From positions 33,833 to 97,832 of the forward strand of contig NZ_FRDF01000016.1 of NCBI RefSeq assembly GCF_900143235.1: DNA of 64,000 bases. Reading direction: 5' to 3'. Position numbers and translations under genes: made by a program. The DNA comes from Erythrobacter sanguineus (GTDB taxonomy: Bacteria > Pseudomonadota > Alphaproteobacteria > Sphingomonadales > Sphingomonadaceae). This document shows, piece by piece, positions 8,939-17,425 of this stretch; position 1 is the stretch's first letter, and every line of letters starts with the position of its first letter. The notes under the pieces are model-generated. The model was not told the DNA's origin. It made no database searches and was given only the letters and a program-made list of their open reading frames with translations.

Positions 8939-10281
8939 TCGCCGAATTGCAGCTTGATCTGGCGCGCATGCGCATGGCCTGCGTCGATAGCGGGCCGGTG
9001 CGCATGGGCCGCGTGGTCGCCTGCGATGGCGGGTTGATCGAGGTCGCGGGCCTGCCGCTGCCGGTCGGGTCGCTGGGCCTCATCGAAAATGACGCGGGCA
9101 GCGAATGTCTTGCCGAAGTGATCGGCTTTCGTGCCGGCCATTCGCTGATGATGCTGCTGGGCGATGCCATGCTTTTGCGCCCGCGTGCGAGCGTGCGGGC
9201 GCTGGGCAATCCCGGCGAGGTGCGGGTCGGCGAAGCCTTGTTGGGGCGCGCGGTCGATGCGCTGGGCGAAGCCATTGATGGCGGCCCGCGGCTCGATCTG
9301 CCGCACGCCTGGCCGCTGGCCGGGCAGCGCGAGGGCGCATTGGAACGCGCCAGCGTCCACCATCCCTTTGATTGCGGCGTGCGTGCAATCAACGCGCTGG
9401 CGACGATGGGCGTGGGCCAAAGGCTTGGCATCATGGCGGGATCAGGCGTCGGCAAATCGGTGCTGGTCGATACCATCGCCGGCCACGCGGTTGCCGATGT
9501 CACCGTGGTCGCGCTGATCGGCGAGCGCGCGCGCGAGGTGTCTGATTTCGTCAATCGCCACATGGCCGGCCATCGCCGGGGCGGGATCGTGGTGGTTGCC
9601 GTGCCCGCCGATCACGCTCCCAACCTGCGGCTGCGTGCAGCGCAATATGCCAGCGCCATCGCCGAATATTTCCGCAGCCAAGGCAAGCGCGTGCTGCTGA
9701 TCCTCGACAGCCTGACCCGCGTCGCCCACGCCGCGCGCGAACTGGCGCTGGTGCTGGGGGAGCCCGGCGCGGCGCGGGGTTATCCCCCATCCGCGCTGGC
9801 GGCGGTCACCCGGCTGGTTGAACGCGCGGGCAATTCTGCACGCACCGGCGGCGCGGTGACGGGCATTTACACCGTGCTGGCCGATGGTGACGACACCAAT
9901 GATCCGGTGGTCGATACTGCGCGGGCCATCCTTGACGGGCACATCGTGCTGTCGCGCGAGTTGGCGCAGCGCGGGCATTACCCGGCGATTGACGTGCCCG
10001 CTTCGCTCAGCCGGGTGATGGACGAACTGGTTTCGCCTGACATTGCCCGCGCCGCGCGCCGCCTGCGCGCGCTGATCGCCGCGCGCGAAACGAACCGCGA
10101 TCTGGTGCTGATGGGGGCCTATCGTGCCGGGAGCGATCCGCTGCTGGATGAGGCCCTGACGATGAGCGGGCAGGTGGATGCCTTCCTGACGCAGGAGCGC
10201 GGGGCCGCCGAGCCGCTCGCCGACAGCCACACCGCGCTCGCCGCGCTGATGGCGCAGGCCGTCGGGGGCAGAGATGCGTGA
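8935..10281 (+). CDS. fliI: Flagellum-specific ATP synthase FliI
   Basis: A 448-residue export ATPase of the F1-beta-like type. Walker A GSGVGKS near residue 169, Walker B LLILDSLTR near 257, and the alpha/beta ATPase signature PAIDVPASLS near 352 are all intact. It energises unfolding and release of export substrates with FliH and FliJ. It overlaps fliH by four bases and fliJ by eight. Confidence 0.97.
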   Translation: MIAELQLDLARMRMACVDSGPVRMGRVVACDGGLIEVAGLPLPVGSLGLIENDAGSECLAEVIGFRAGHSLMMLLGDAMLLRPRASVRALGNPGEVRVGEALLGRAVDALGEAIDGGPRLDLPHAWPLAGQREGALERASVHHPFDCGVRAINALATMGVGQRLGIMAGSGVGKSVLVDTIAGHAVADVTVVALIGERAREVSDFVNRHMAGHRRGGIVVVAVPADHAPNLRLRAAQYASAIAEYFRSQGKRVLLILDSLTRVAHAARELALVLGEPGAARGYPPSALAAVTRLVERAGNSARTGGAVTGIYTVLADGDDTNDPVVDTARAILDGHIVLSRELAQRGHYPAIDVPASLSRVMDELVSPDIARAARRLRALIAARETNRDLVLMGAYRAGSDPLLDEALTMSGQVDAFLTQERGAAEPLADSHTALAALMAQAVGGRDA

Positions 10282-10759
10282 GGCCCGCCGCCTTGCGCTG
10301 ATGGAGCGGCAGGCGCTGATTGCACGGGTCGCCCGGCGTCAGGCCTTGCGCGGCCTTGCCGAAGCGCTTGAGGCCGAGGCCCGCAGCGAGGCGCTGGCCG
10401 CAAGGAGCCGCCAGCTTGTCGCTGCCAGCGCGCCGCAGCCCGGAGCGATGGCGGCTGAAGTGTTCACCGCGCGCGCCATCTTTGCCGCCAGCCTCGTCCA
10501 GCTTGCCGCCAACGCCGCCGATGCTGCCGATGATGCCGCGCGCCAATCGGCATGGCAGGCCGATATGCTGGCGCAGGCCGAAACCCGCGCCAAACGCCTC
10601 GCCGAGCGCGAGGCCGAGGCGCGGGCCGCGCTCGATGCGCTGAAACGCCGCCGCGCCGAAGCCGATCCGCCGCAGCTGGCACGCAAGTTGCAATCACGCG
10701 ATTTGCAATCACGCGATTTGCAAACGCGCGAGTTGAAAACGCTCAAGGTGCAGAACTGA
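10274..10759 (+). CDS. fliJ: Flagellar export protein FliJ (divergent)
   Basis: A 161-residue, strongly helical, Ala/Arg/Glu-rich protein in the fliJ position directly after fliI. FliJ is the small coiled-coil stalk inside the FliI hexamer and a chaperone escort. No sequence motif is diagnostic, so assignment is by order, size and helical character. The C-terminus is odd: three tandem five-residue units (LQSRD, LQSRD, LQTRE) encoded by three 15-base repeats, making the tail a recent internal duplication. Confidence 0.75.
   Translation: MREARRLALMERQALIARVARRQALRGLAEALEAEARSEALAARSRQLVAASAPQPGAMAAEVFTARAIFAASLVQLAANAADAADDAARQSAWQADMLAQAETRAKRLAEREAEARAALDALKRRRAEADPPQLARKLQSRDLQSRDLQTRELKTLKVQN
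10691..10735 (+). repeat. Three 15-bp tandem repeats in the fliJ 3' end
   Basis: Two identical copies of CAATCACGCGATTTG (10691-10705 and 10706-10720) are followed by a third copy with three changes (10721-10735). The unit length equals five codons, so copy-number change keeps the fliJ frame. Confidence 0.9.
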
Positions 10760-10797
10760 AGCGCGCACCTCTCTTGACCCATCACGAGGACGACCCG

Positions 10798-12096
10798 ATG
10801 ATTTCCTTCCTGCCTGAACTGCCTGCCGCTGCCGGTTCCGCCCCGATTTTACCGCTGCAACCCGGCGCGGGCGGTAGTGCGCTTGGCGGGCAGGCAAGGC
10901 TCGATTTCGCAGGTCTGCTGAATATCGCGCTGCCTGCCGAGGTCGAACTGGCGCGTGAGACAGGCTTGCCCGAGGCGGATTTGGCCACACCTGCGCCTGG
11001 CGCTGTGCCGCTGCCCCCGATGATGCCCGATCTTGCGCTGGCTCCCAAACCGCTGCCCGAGGCGTTGCCTCCCGGCACGATCCTGCCGGAAAGCGGCGAG
11101 CCCTTGCCGCAGCCCGGCGCGGATGTGCCGCCTGCCGCCATCCCGGCCGTGCCGCAGGACCTATCCGCCGGGGGTCCCGCCATCGCGGATTCGGCCACGG
11201 ATGCCCCCGGCGCGTTGTCGCGCGATAGTGGCGATCAGATGGACATGTCCGGCCTTGCGGCGGGCATGCTGACGGCCATCCCCGCGCCTGCAACCGCCTT
11301 GGCCAAGGCGCTGACACAAGCCCCGCCAACCCCGCCTTCCGGCCTGCCTGCCTCTCTGGCCTCACCCGCGGCGATCCGCCAGCCGGGCGCGCAGCGCATG
11401 CCTGCCCAGCTTGCCGAGCCTGTTGCCGAGCCGGTTACAGAGGGCGCGCCGGCCAGCCCGGTTTCCACAGCGCCGCTTTCCGATGCGCCCGAAGCCGCCG
11501 GCCAGTCTGCCGCCTCGCCTGCATCCGGCGCGCTGGCGGCGCAGCCTTCCACCCCCGCGCCCGCTCCGGCCCTTTCTGCCGCCGTTCCTGTTGCCGAGCA
11601 GCGCACCGAGCAGCGGATCGGGCCGCAGCAGGAAAGCACGATTCTCCAGGTCGGCGAGATCCGCGAGGCGTTGCGGGCTGCACGGCCCGAAATGACCTTG
11701 CGCCACGCAGAGTTCGGCCTTGTCTCGCTCCGGATCGAGGCGACTGGCGCGGCGCAGGATTGGCGGGCGGTGCTGGCCAGCCGCGATCCGGCCTTTATCC
11801 CCGCGATCCAGACCGCACTGGCAGAGCGCACGGTTGCCGCCTCGTCAGAGACTGCCACGACCGGCAACGGCGCAGGTTCCGGTGCGGGTCAGGCTGGCTC
11901 ATCCGATCAGCGCTACGGGTTATCCCCGGGGTCAGGGCAAGGTTCGTCTCAACCATACCTGTCGCATTCCGGACAGCGCGACGAGGGGGCCTCGCAGCAT
12001 CAGCACCAGCAGCAACGTCAGGCCGACGAGGCCGCGTCTGCCGCGGCGCAGGATGCTGAAAGCCCCTGGCATCACGAAGGCGGATTGTTCGCCTGA
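10798..12096 (+). CDS. fliK: Flagellar hook-length control protein FliK
   Basis: A 432-residue Pro/Ala-rich secreted ruler. The N-terminal ~280 residues are low-complexity; the C-terminal part has the FliK core (LRHAEFGLVSLRIEATG near residues 300-316), followed by a Gln/His/Ser-rich tail. FliK measures hook length and switches FlhB from hook to filament substrates. The ATG at 10798 is chosen because GAGGA (10786-10790) precedes it and because upstream in-frame starts lie within fliJ. It sits between fliJ and fliL as in many flagellar clusters. Confidence 0.88.
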   Translation: MISFLPELPAAAGSAPILPLQPGAGGSALGGQARLDFAGLLNIALPAEVELARETGLPEADLATPAPGAVPLPPMMPDLALAPKPLPEALPPGTILPESGEPLPQPGADVPPAAIPAVPQDLSAGGPAIADSATDAPGALSRDSGDQMDMSGLAAGMLTAIPAPATALAKALTQAPPTPPSGLPASLASPAAIRQPGAQRMPAQLAEPVAEPVTEGAPASPVSTAPLSDAPEAAGQSAASPASGALAAQPSTPAPAPALSAAVPVAEQRTEQRIGPQQESTILQVGEIREALRAARPEMTLRHAEFGLVSLRIEATGAAQDWRAVLASRDPAFIPAIQTALAERTVAASSETATTGNGAGSGAGQAGSSDQRYGLSPGSGQGSSQPYLSHSGQRDEGASQHQHQQQRQADEAASAAAQDAESPWHHEGGLFA

Positions 12097-12128
12097 ACGG
12101 CGCATCGCCAACAGGGAGTTGATCATTC

Positions 12129-12731
12129 ATGGCCAAAGGCAAGGACAAGGCTGACAAGGACAGCGAAGACGGCGGCAAGCCCGGCAAGAGCGGCATGATC
12201 AAGATCATCCTCGGCGCAGTGCTGCTGCTCGGACTGGGCGCGGGCGGGGCTTACGGCGCATTTGCCGCGGGCCTGTTTGGCGCAGCTGGCGGCCCGACAG
12301 AGCCGGACGAGCCCAAGCTAGTGCTCAAGGGCGAGGCCGATCCCTACCCGCCGCCGGGCGCTGAAAAGGCCAAGGATGGCGCCGAACCGGTTTATGGCGA
12401 GGGCGGCAGCAAGTATCGCACGGCCTATTTCAGCTTCGCGGAAAGTTTCACCTCCAACCTCGCGGATTCGCCCGGCCTGATTCAGGTCGAACTGGCGGTT
12501 TCCACCCGGCGTGATGGCCGCGTGCTGCAATGGGTCAGCAACCACGAACTGGCGATCCGTTCCGCGATGCTTGCCCAGCTTGCCGCCACCACCGAGGCCG
12601 AGGTCTATGACGTCAAGGGCAAGCAGCGCCTGGCTGCGCGCCTGACCCGTTCAGTCAACGAAGTGCTGGAAGAGAAAGAAGGCTTTGGCGGTATCGACGC
12701 GGTGCATTTCCGGGGGTTTCTGGTTCAATGA
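12129..12731 (+). CDS. fliL: Flagellar basal body-associated protein FliL
   Basis: A 200-residue bitopic inner-membrane protein. A Lys/Asp-rich cytoplasmic start is followed by one membrane helix (about residues 24-48) and a periplasmic domain ending in the FliL pattern (RSVNEVLEEKEGFGGIDAVHFRGFLVQ region). FliL surrounds the stator and supports motor torque. A good AGGGAG ribosome site precedes the ATG. It overlaps fliM by four bases. Confidence 0.92.
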   Translation: MAKGKDKADKDSEDGGKPGKSGMIKIILGAVLLLGLGAGGAYGAFAAGLFGAAGGPTEPDEPKLVLKGEADPYPPPGAEKAKDGAEPVYGEGGSKYRTAYFSFAESFTSNLADSPGLIQVELAVSTRRDGRVLQWVSNHELAIRSAMLAQLAATTEAEVYDVKGKQRLAARLTRSVNEVLEEKEGFGGIDAVHFRGFLVQ

Positions 12732-13693
12732 GGATCTCCCATGAATTCGCCGCTGCTCGGGCCGCCGCGCAGCACTGCCAAGAGCTGACCGCGCACGGCA
12801 TGGCGCGCGGCCCGCGCCCGGAAGAGCGCGCGGCGCTGCTGTCGGCGTGGCGGCGCGACCTTGCGCGCATCCTTGCCGAAGATCTGTCGCCCCTCCTGTC
12901 CGGCGACCGGCTTGAAGTCACCGTGTCCGAGCCCGAGAGCCTGTCCGGCAAGGCTGCGCTGGCCCGCATCGGCCCGATTGCCGCCAACGCATTGCTGCGT
13001 GTGGGAGGCTTGGGCGGAGCGAGCGGCGAGACCGCGCTTCTGACCTTCGATTTCGCCACTGCCATCGCGCTGACCGATCGTTCCTTTGGCGGGGATGGCA
13101 TGCTTACCGCCAGCCCACCCGAACAGCTTCCGCGCTCGGCCGCGCTGCTGGCGGAAGAGATCGCCGCCATCATCGCGCAGGCCATCACCCGCGCCAGCCT
13201 TGGTGACGAGGCCCCGCCTGTGGGTGCGATGACAAGCGGCGAAGTGATTATCCGCAGCGAAAGCGCCGCGCGCTTGAAACCCTTTGATCCTGACGCAGGG
13301 GCCGTGCTGTTCACGCTCGACATCGCCAACGCGGAGGGCTGCGAATGGCGCTGCCTCCTGGCTGTCGCTGCCGATCGGATGGAGCGTCTGCTACCAGTGC
13401 CCGGACGCGCGCAACCGCATTCCGGCAGCCGCACCCTGCGCCCGCCCGCCAGCGCCGCCGCCGCGCCTTTTGCCGCGATCCCGCTGCCGCTTCATGTCGT
13501 GCTGGCGGAGGTCGATCTTTCGCTTGTCCGGCTGCAGGCCCTGACACCGGGCGAGTGCATCCCGCTGACGATGGGTCGGCAGGTGCCGCTGATGCTGGGC
13601 GACCAGCCGATTGCCCATGGCAGCATCGGCACGCTGGAAGACCGCATGGCCATTCGCCTGACCCGCTTTTCCGCAGAAGGAACCGCATCATGA
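12728..13693 (+). CDS. fliM: Flagellar motor switch protein FliM
   Basis: A 321-residue C-ring protein with a central CheC-like domain and a C-terminal SpoA domain (LPLHVVLAEVDLSLVRLQALTPGECIPL region). It follows fliL and precedes fliN. The N-terminus (MRISHEFAAARAAAQ...) lacks the LSQxEIDxLL-type peptide that binds phosphorylated CheY in well-studied FliM proteins, so response to CheY may be altered or reach the motor another way. The start overlaps fliL by an ATGA; its own stop overlaps fliN likewise. Confidence 0.9.
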   Translation: MRISHEFAAARAAAQHCQELTAHGMARGPRPEERAALLSAWRRDLARILAEDLSPLLSGDRLEVTVSEPESLSGKAALARIGPIAANALLRVGGLGGASGETALLTFDFATAIALTDRSFGGDGMLTASPPEQLPRSAALLAEEIAAIIAQAITRASLGDEAPPVGAMTSGEVIIRSESAARLKPFDPDAGAVLFTLDIANAEGCEWRCLLAVAADRMERLLPVPGRAQPHSGSRTLRPPASAAAAPFAAIPLPLHVVLAEVDLSLVRLQALTPGECIPLTMGRQVPLMLGDQPIAHGSIGTLEDRMAIRLTRFSAEGTAS

Positions 13694-14028
13694 GTGACTT
13701 GCAACCCGCGTCGTTCCATCGTTTCGGCGCGGTCGCCGTGCGCCTGTCGGTCGAACTGGGCCGCACCGAGATGGCCTTGCGCGATGTGCTCCGGCTGAAC
13801 GAGGGCAGCACTGTGGCGCTTGACCGGCTGACCGACGAATTGCTCGATGTGACCGCCAATGGCCGGGTGATCGCGCGCGGCGAGGTGGTGGCGGAAAAGG
13901 GCCGATTTGCCTTACGGATCGTCCATCTGGTGGGCGAGGACGGACAGGACGTGCCGCCTGCCCCCACGGCCGAAGCTCCGCCCGAAGCGCCCGCCGATCC
14001 GGCGGTCAGCGCTGTCAATGCCGGTTGA
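13690..14028 (+). CDS. fliN: Flagellar motor switch protein FliN
   Basis: A 112-residue FliN/SpoA-domain protein that completes the C ring with FliM and docks FliH. The SpoA fold is plain (VRLSVELGRTEMALRDVLRL, then GRVIARGEVV and FALRIVHL). The last ~25 residues are an Ala/Pro-rich tail. The ATG at 13690 overlaps the fliM stop (ATGA) and gives the expected length; the longer open frame upstream lies inside fliM and is not used. Confidence 0.93.
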   Translation: MSDLQPASFHRFGAVAVRLSVELGRTEMALRDVLRLNEGSTVALDRLTDELLDVTANGRVIARGEVVAEKGRFALRIVHLVGEDGQDVPPAPTAEAPPEAPADPAVSAVNAG

Positions 14029-14040
14029 CGGGCGGCGGCG

Positions 14041-14355
14041 ATGATCGAATACCTACTGCGCCTTGCGCTGCTGCTGCCGCTGCTGGCGGGGCTGATCTGG
14101 GGCAGCCTGTGGCTGACCCGGTACATGCAGACGCGCCTGGCCGGCCAGCCGCGCGCCGGGATGCGTGGCGGCGGGCGGCAGCTGCACCTTGTCGAAACCA
14201 GTCTGATCGCGCCCGGAGTGAAGCTTGCGGTGGTGCGTTTCCGCGACCGCGAGATTCTGCTCGGCCTGTCGCGTCACGGGATGGTGCGGCTGAGTGAATT
14301 GCAGGTGGACGAAGCGCCTGCGCCTGACACCGCAGCGCCGCCGGAGAGCGAGTGA
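14041..14355 (+). CDS. fliO: Flagellar biosynthesis protein FliO
   Basis: A 104-residue FliO/FliZ-family protein: one N-terminal membrane helix (about residues 5-24), then a short cytoplasmic beta-rich domain (LHLVETSLIAPGVKLAVVRFRDREILLGL). FliO assists assembly of the FliP pentamer. It lies in the usual place between fliN and fliP, and its stop overlaps the fliP start. Confidence 0.85.
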   Translation: MIEYLLRLALLLPLLAGLIWGSLWLTRYMQTRLAGQPRAGMRGGGRQLHLVETSLIAPGVKLAVVRFRDREILLGLSRHGMVRLSELQVDEAPAPDTAAPPESE

Positions 14356-15164
14356 TGCGCGCATCATCGATGATCCGCGCGGGTTTGGTCGGCCTTGCCG
14401 CATTAACCATGTTCATGGCGTCGCCCGACTGGGCGCACGCCGCCGCGCCCGCCGCCCAAGCCCCCAACCCCGTGGCGGCGGGCGTCGGCACTGCGATCGA
14501 GCGCGCATTGGGCGACAACGGCGCAGGTGATGACAGCCCGTTGAGCATGTCGCTCCAGCTGCTGGTGGTGATGAGTCTGCTCACCATCCTGCCCGCGCTG
14601 GTGCTGATGATGACGAGCTTCCTGCGCATTCTGGTGGTGCTGGCGATTTTGCGGCAGGCGCTGGGCCTGCAAGGATCGCCGCCCGGGCAGGTGCTGGCCG
14701 GCCTTGCGCTGTTCCTGTCGTTGTTCGTGATGTCACCGACGCTTGAACTGGTGAACGCGCAGGCGATCGCCCCCTATGCCGCCGGAAGCATCGGCGCGGA
14801 CGCCGCGATCGGGCAGGCGGGCGAGGCCTTCCACGCCTTCATGCTGCGCCAGACACGCGAGGCGAATCTGATGATGTTCACCGATATTGCCGGAGGAGGG
14901 TCGTTCCAGACCGGCACCGACGTGCCGTTCTCGATCCTGCTTCCGGCCTTTGTGACCTCCGAACTGGAGACCGCCTTCCAGATCGGCTTCATGATTTTCC
15001 TGCCGTTTCTGGTGATCGATCTGGTGGTGGCGAGCGTGCTGATGAGCCTTGGCATGATGATGCTGTCGCCCACGATCATCTCGCTGCCGTTCAAATTGCT
15101 CTTGTTCGTGCTGGTCGATGGCTGGGCGTTGCTGATGGGCAGCCTTGCCATGAGTTTTGCCTGA
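14355..15164 (+). CDS. fliP: Flagellar export gate protein FliP
   Basis: A 269-residue polytopic export-gate protein with a cleavable signal peptide (cleavage probably after AHA near residue 27), a known FliP feature. The C-terminal signature is intact (PFSILLPAFVTSELETAFQIGF, FLVIDLVVASVLMSLGM, FKLLLFVLVDGW). It forms the core of the export channel with FliQ and FliR. ATG 14355 is chosen; a GTG one codon earlier (14352) is equally possible. Confidence 0.95.
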   Translation: MRASSMIRAGLVGLAALTMFMASPDWAHAAAPAAQAPNPVAAGVGTAIERALGDNGAGDDSPLSMSLQLLVVMSLLTILPALVLMMTSFLRILVVLAILRQALGLQGSPPGQVLAGLALFLSLFVMSPTLELVNAQAIAPYAAGSIGADAAIGQAGEAFHAFMLRQTREANLMMFTDIAGGGSFQTGTDVPFSILLPAFVTSELETAFQIGFMIFLPFLVIDLVVASVLMSLGMMMLSPTIISLPFKLLLFVLVDGWALLMGSLAMSFA

Positions 15165-15174
15165 AAGGCGCGTG

Positions 15175-15447
15175 ATGCAGGAAGACGCGCAACTCCTCGC
15201 GCTGGCCGACCAGACCTTGTGGGTGACCGCGCTGATCGCCGGGCCGGTGCTGATCGCGGCGCTGGTGGTGGGGCTGGTGGTCGGGATCATCCAGGCGGCC
15301 ACATCGGTCAACGAACAGACGCTTTCCTTTATCCCCAAACTCGCCGTCACGGCGCTGGTCTTCGTGGTGCTGGGCGGTGCGATGATGGCGTTGCTGGGCG
15401 ATTTCCTGCGCGAGATCATGGCGCAGGTGGCGCAGATTTCGGCGTGA
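15175..15447 (+). CDS. fliQ: Flagellar export gate protein FliQ
   Basis: A 90-residue protein with two membrane hairpins (about residues 14-38 and 52-78), the standard FliQ size and pattern (LVVGLVVGIIQAATSVNEQTLSFIPK). The ATG at 15175 is chosen because AAGG lies about 8 bases upstream and the length then matches the family; the TTG further upstream would overlap fliP and add a non-family extension. fliR starts four bases after its stop. Confidence 0.94.
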   Translation: MQEDAQLLALADQTLWVTALIAGPVLIAALVVGLVVGIIQAATSVNEQTLSFIPKLAVTALVFVVLGGAMMALLGDFLREIMAQVAQISA

Positions 15448-15451
15448 TCCG

Positions 15452-16243
15452 GTGAACGTCCTCGATCTCGGTTTCGGCAGCCTCGAAGCCCAGCTGTGGC
15501 AGATATTCTTCCTGTCGATCCGCTGCGGCGCAGCGCTGATGGCCGCGCCGATGGTGGGCGGGATGGCGGTGCCTGCACCGATCCGCATCCTGCTGAGCAT
15601 TGTGCTGGGCTTCTTCGTGGCCAGCTGGGTGCCGCTTGCGCCTGCACCGGACATGCTGAGTTTCGCCGCCGTGCTGGCGGTGCTGCACGAGGTGCTGATC
15701 GGCACCGCACTGGGGTTTGTCCTGCAAGTTGCCTTTGCCGTGCCGCTGATCGCCGCCGAGCAGATTTCGGGCACGATGGGCCTTGCCATCGCCACGTCGA
15801 TCGACCCGTCGAGCGGCGCACAATCGGGCGCGCTGGGCACATTCTTCGGCCTCGTGCTCAGCCTGCTGTTCTATATTATCGGCGCGCATCTGCTGTGGTT
15901 CGAACTGCTGATCGAAAGCTACCGCCTGCTGCCTGCGGGAGACTTTGCCTTCGCCGCCTGGCGGGCCGAAAGTGTCGTCATGTTCTTCGGACTTGGCCTC
16001 GCCACTGCCGCTGCGATTGCGCTGCCGGTGGTGCTGGTGCTGCTGCTGGTGCAGGTGGTGACCGGCATGCTCGCCCGTTCAGCGCCCGCACTGAACCTGT
16101 TCGCGCTGGGCCTGCCCGCAGGCGTGCTTGCCGGGATTGCCGCGCTGATCATCGCCGTGCCGGTGATGGTGGAGCAATTCGAAGGCGTGATCGAAGCCGG
16201 GTTTGACGAGGCACGCACGCTGGTGGTGGGCGCGCCGCAATGA
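15452..16243 (+). CDS. fliR: Flagellar export gate protein FliR
   Basis: A 263-residue multispanning protein with the FliR motif block (MAAPMVGGMAVPAPIRILLSIVLGF, LGFVLQVAFAVPLIAAEQISGTMGLAIATSIDP). It completes the FliPQR gate. The start is a GTG at 15452, in line with the family N-terminus; no ATG is available before the conserved region. flhB follows after 15 bases. Confidence 0.94.
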   Translation: MNVLDLGFGSLEAQLWQIFFLSIRCGAALMAAPMVGGMAVPAPIRILLSIVLGFFVASWVPLAPAPDMLSFAAVLAVLHEVLIGTALGFVLQVAFAVPLIAAEQISGTMGLAIATSIDPSSGAQSGALGTFFGLVLSLLFYIIGAHLLWFELLIESYRLLPAGDFAFAAWRAESVVMFFGLGLATAAAIALPVVLVLLLVQVVTGMLARSAPALNLFALGLPAGVLAGIAALIIAVPVMVEQFEGVIEAGFDEARTLVVGAPQ

Positions 16244-16258
16244 CCGGGCAGACGCGCC

Positions 16259-17395
16259 ATGGCTGAAGAGACTCCCGGCGAAAAGACCTTCGACCCGACG
16301 CCCAAGCGCCGCAGCGATGCGGCGAAAAAGGGCGATGTACTGCGTTCAAAGGAGGTGGCGACACTGGCTGCGACCGGCACCGGCGCACTGGTCTTGCTGG
16401 GGCTGGGGCCATGGCTGGCTGACAGCATGGCGGCAACCGCGCGGGCAGGCTTCATGTTCGATCGCCGCGCGCTTGATGGCTTTGCCCCGGGTGCAGCGGT
16501 CGCCGATGCCGCGCTGGCGATCCTGCCGCCGGTGATGGCGCTGGGGCTGGCGGCGGCACTGGTGACGATTGTCTCGCAACTGCTGCTGGGCGAAGGGCGG
16601 TTCAATCCCGGCAACATGGCCTTCAAGGGTTCGCGCATCAATCCGTTGTCGGGGCTGAAGCGGATCTTCGGCTGGCAGGGGCTGATCGAGCTGGGCAAGG
16701 GGCTGCTCAAGCTGGCCCTGCTGGGCGGGATCGCGTGGTTCTGGGCCGCGGCGCATCTGCCTGCGCTGCTTGTGCTGGGGCGCAGCCCGCTGGAGGCGCA
16801 GCTGGGCCTTGCGATCGGGGCGATCACCGGGTTGGTCGGCGCGCTGCTGGCAGGTCTCGCGGTGATCGCGATGATCGATTATCCGCTGCAACGCTTCCAG
16901 CAGAACAAGCGATTGAAGATGAGCCTGCAGGACCTGCGTGACGAGAACAAGCAGGCCGAAGGATCGCCCGAGATGAAATCCGCCCGCCGCCAGCGCCAGC
17001 GCGACCTGTCGCGCGGCGGGGTCGCCAAGGCGATGAAGGACGCGCAGTTCGTGATCGTCAACCCGCTGCATTTCGCGGTTGCGCTGACCTATGATCCGGC
17101 CATCGCGCCTGCGCCGGTGGTGCTGGCCAAGGGGCGCGGCGAGACCGCGCTCGCCATGCGCGAGCTGGCCGGAGAGGGCGGCCTGCCCGTGCTCGAATAT
17201 CCGCAGCTTGCCCGCGCGGTCTATTTCACCACTCAGGCAAACCAGATGGTGCGCGAGGAATTATATGTCGCAATCGCCGCGCTGGTCGCTTTCGTGATGG
17301 CCCTGAAGCGCGGCCAGCACCCCAGCCGCCCGCTGATCGACGTACCGCCAGAGCTGTGTTTCGACGGCGACGGGAAGGTGGAGGCCCGCGCTTAA
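16259..17395 (+). CDS. flhB: Flagellar export switch protein FlhB
   Basis: A 378-residue export switch with the N-terminal signature (GEKTFDPTPKRRSDAAKKGDVLRSKEV), four membrane segments (about residues 35-215) and a cytoplasmic autocleaving domain. The cleavage motif, normally NPTH, reads NPLH at residues 268-271 (17060-17071). The cleaved Asn-Pro bond is preserved, the third position is changed. FlhB interacts with FliK to switch export specificity. It follows fliR directly and precedes fliD, an order that separates flhB from flhA, which is not in the window. Confidence 0.93.
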   Translation: MAEETPGEKTFDPTPKRRSDAAKKGDVLRSKEVATLAATGTGALVLLGLGPWLADSMAATARAGFMFDRRALDGFAPGAAVADAALAILPPVMALGLAAALVTIVSQLLLGEGRFNPGNMAFKGSRINPLSGLKRIFGWQGLIELGKGLLKLALLGGIAWFWAAAHLPALLVLGRSPLEAQLGLAIGAITGLVGALLAGLAVIAMIDYPLQRFQQNKRLKMSLQDLRDENKQAEGSPEMKSARRQRQRDLSRGGVAKAMKDAQFVIVNPLHFAVALTYDPAIAPAPVVLAKGRGETALAMRELAGEGGLPVLEYPQLARAVYFTTQANQMVREELYVAIAALVAFVMALKRGQHPSRPLIDVPPELCFDGDGKVEARA

Positions 17396-17425
17396 GATCC
17401 GCCGGTTGCACCCGTTCTGCGAGGC

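Noticed and set aside
5609..9563. Very long open frames on the minus strand (over 700 codons) across fliF-fliI.
   Set aside because: They mirror highly expressed-looking plus-strand flagellar genes with strong third-position GC bias, contain no recognisable domains, and are rich in Arg/Pro/Gln as expected for antisense shadows.
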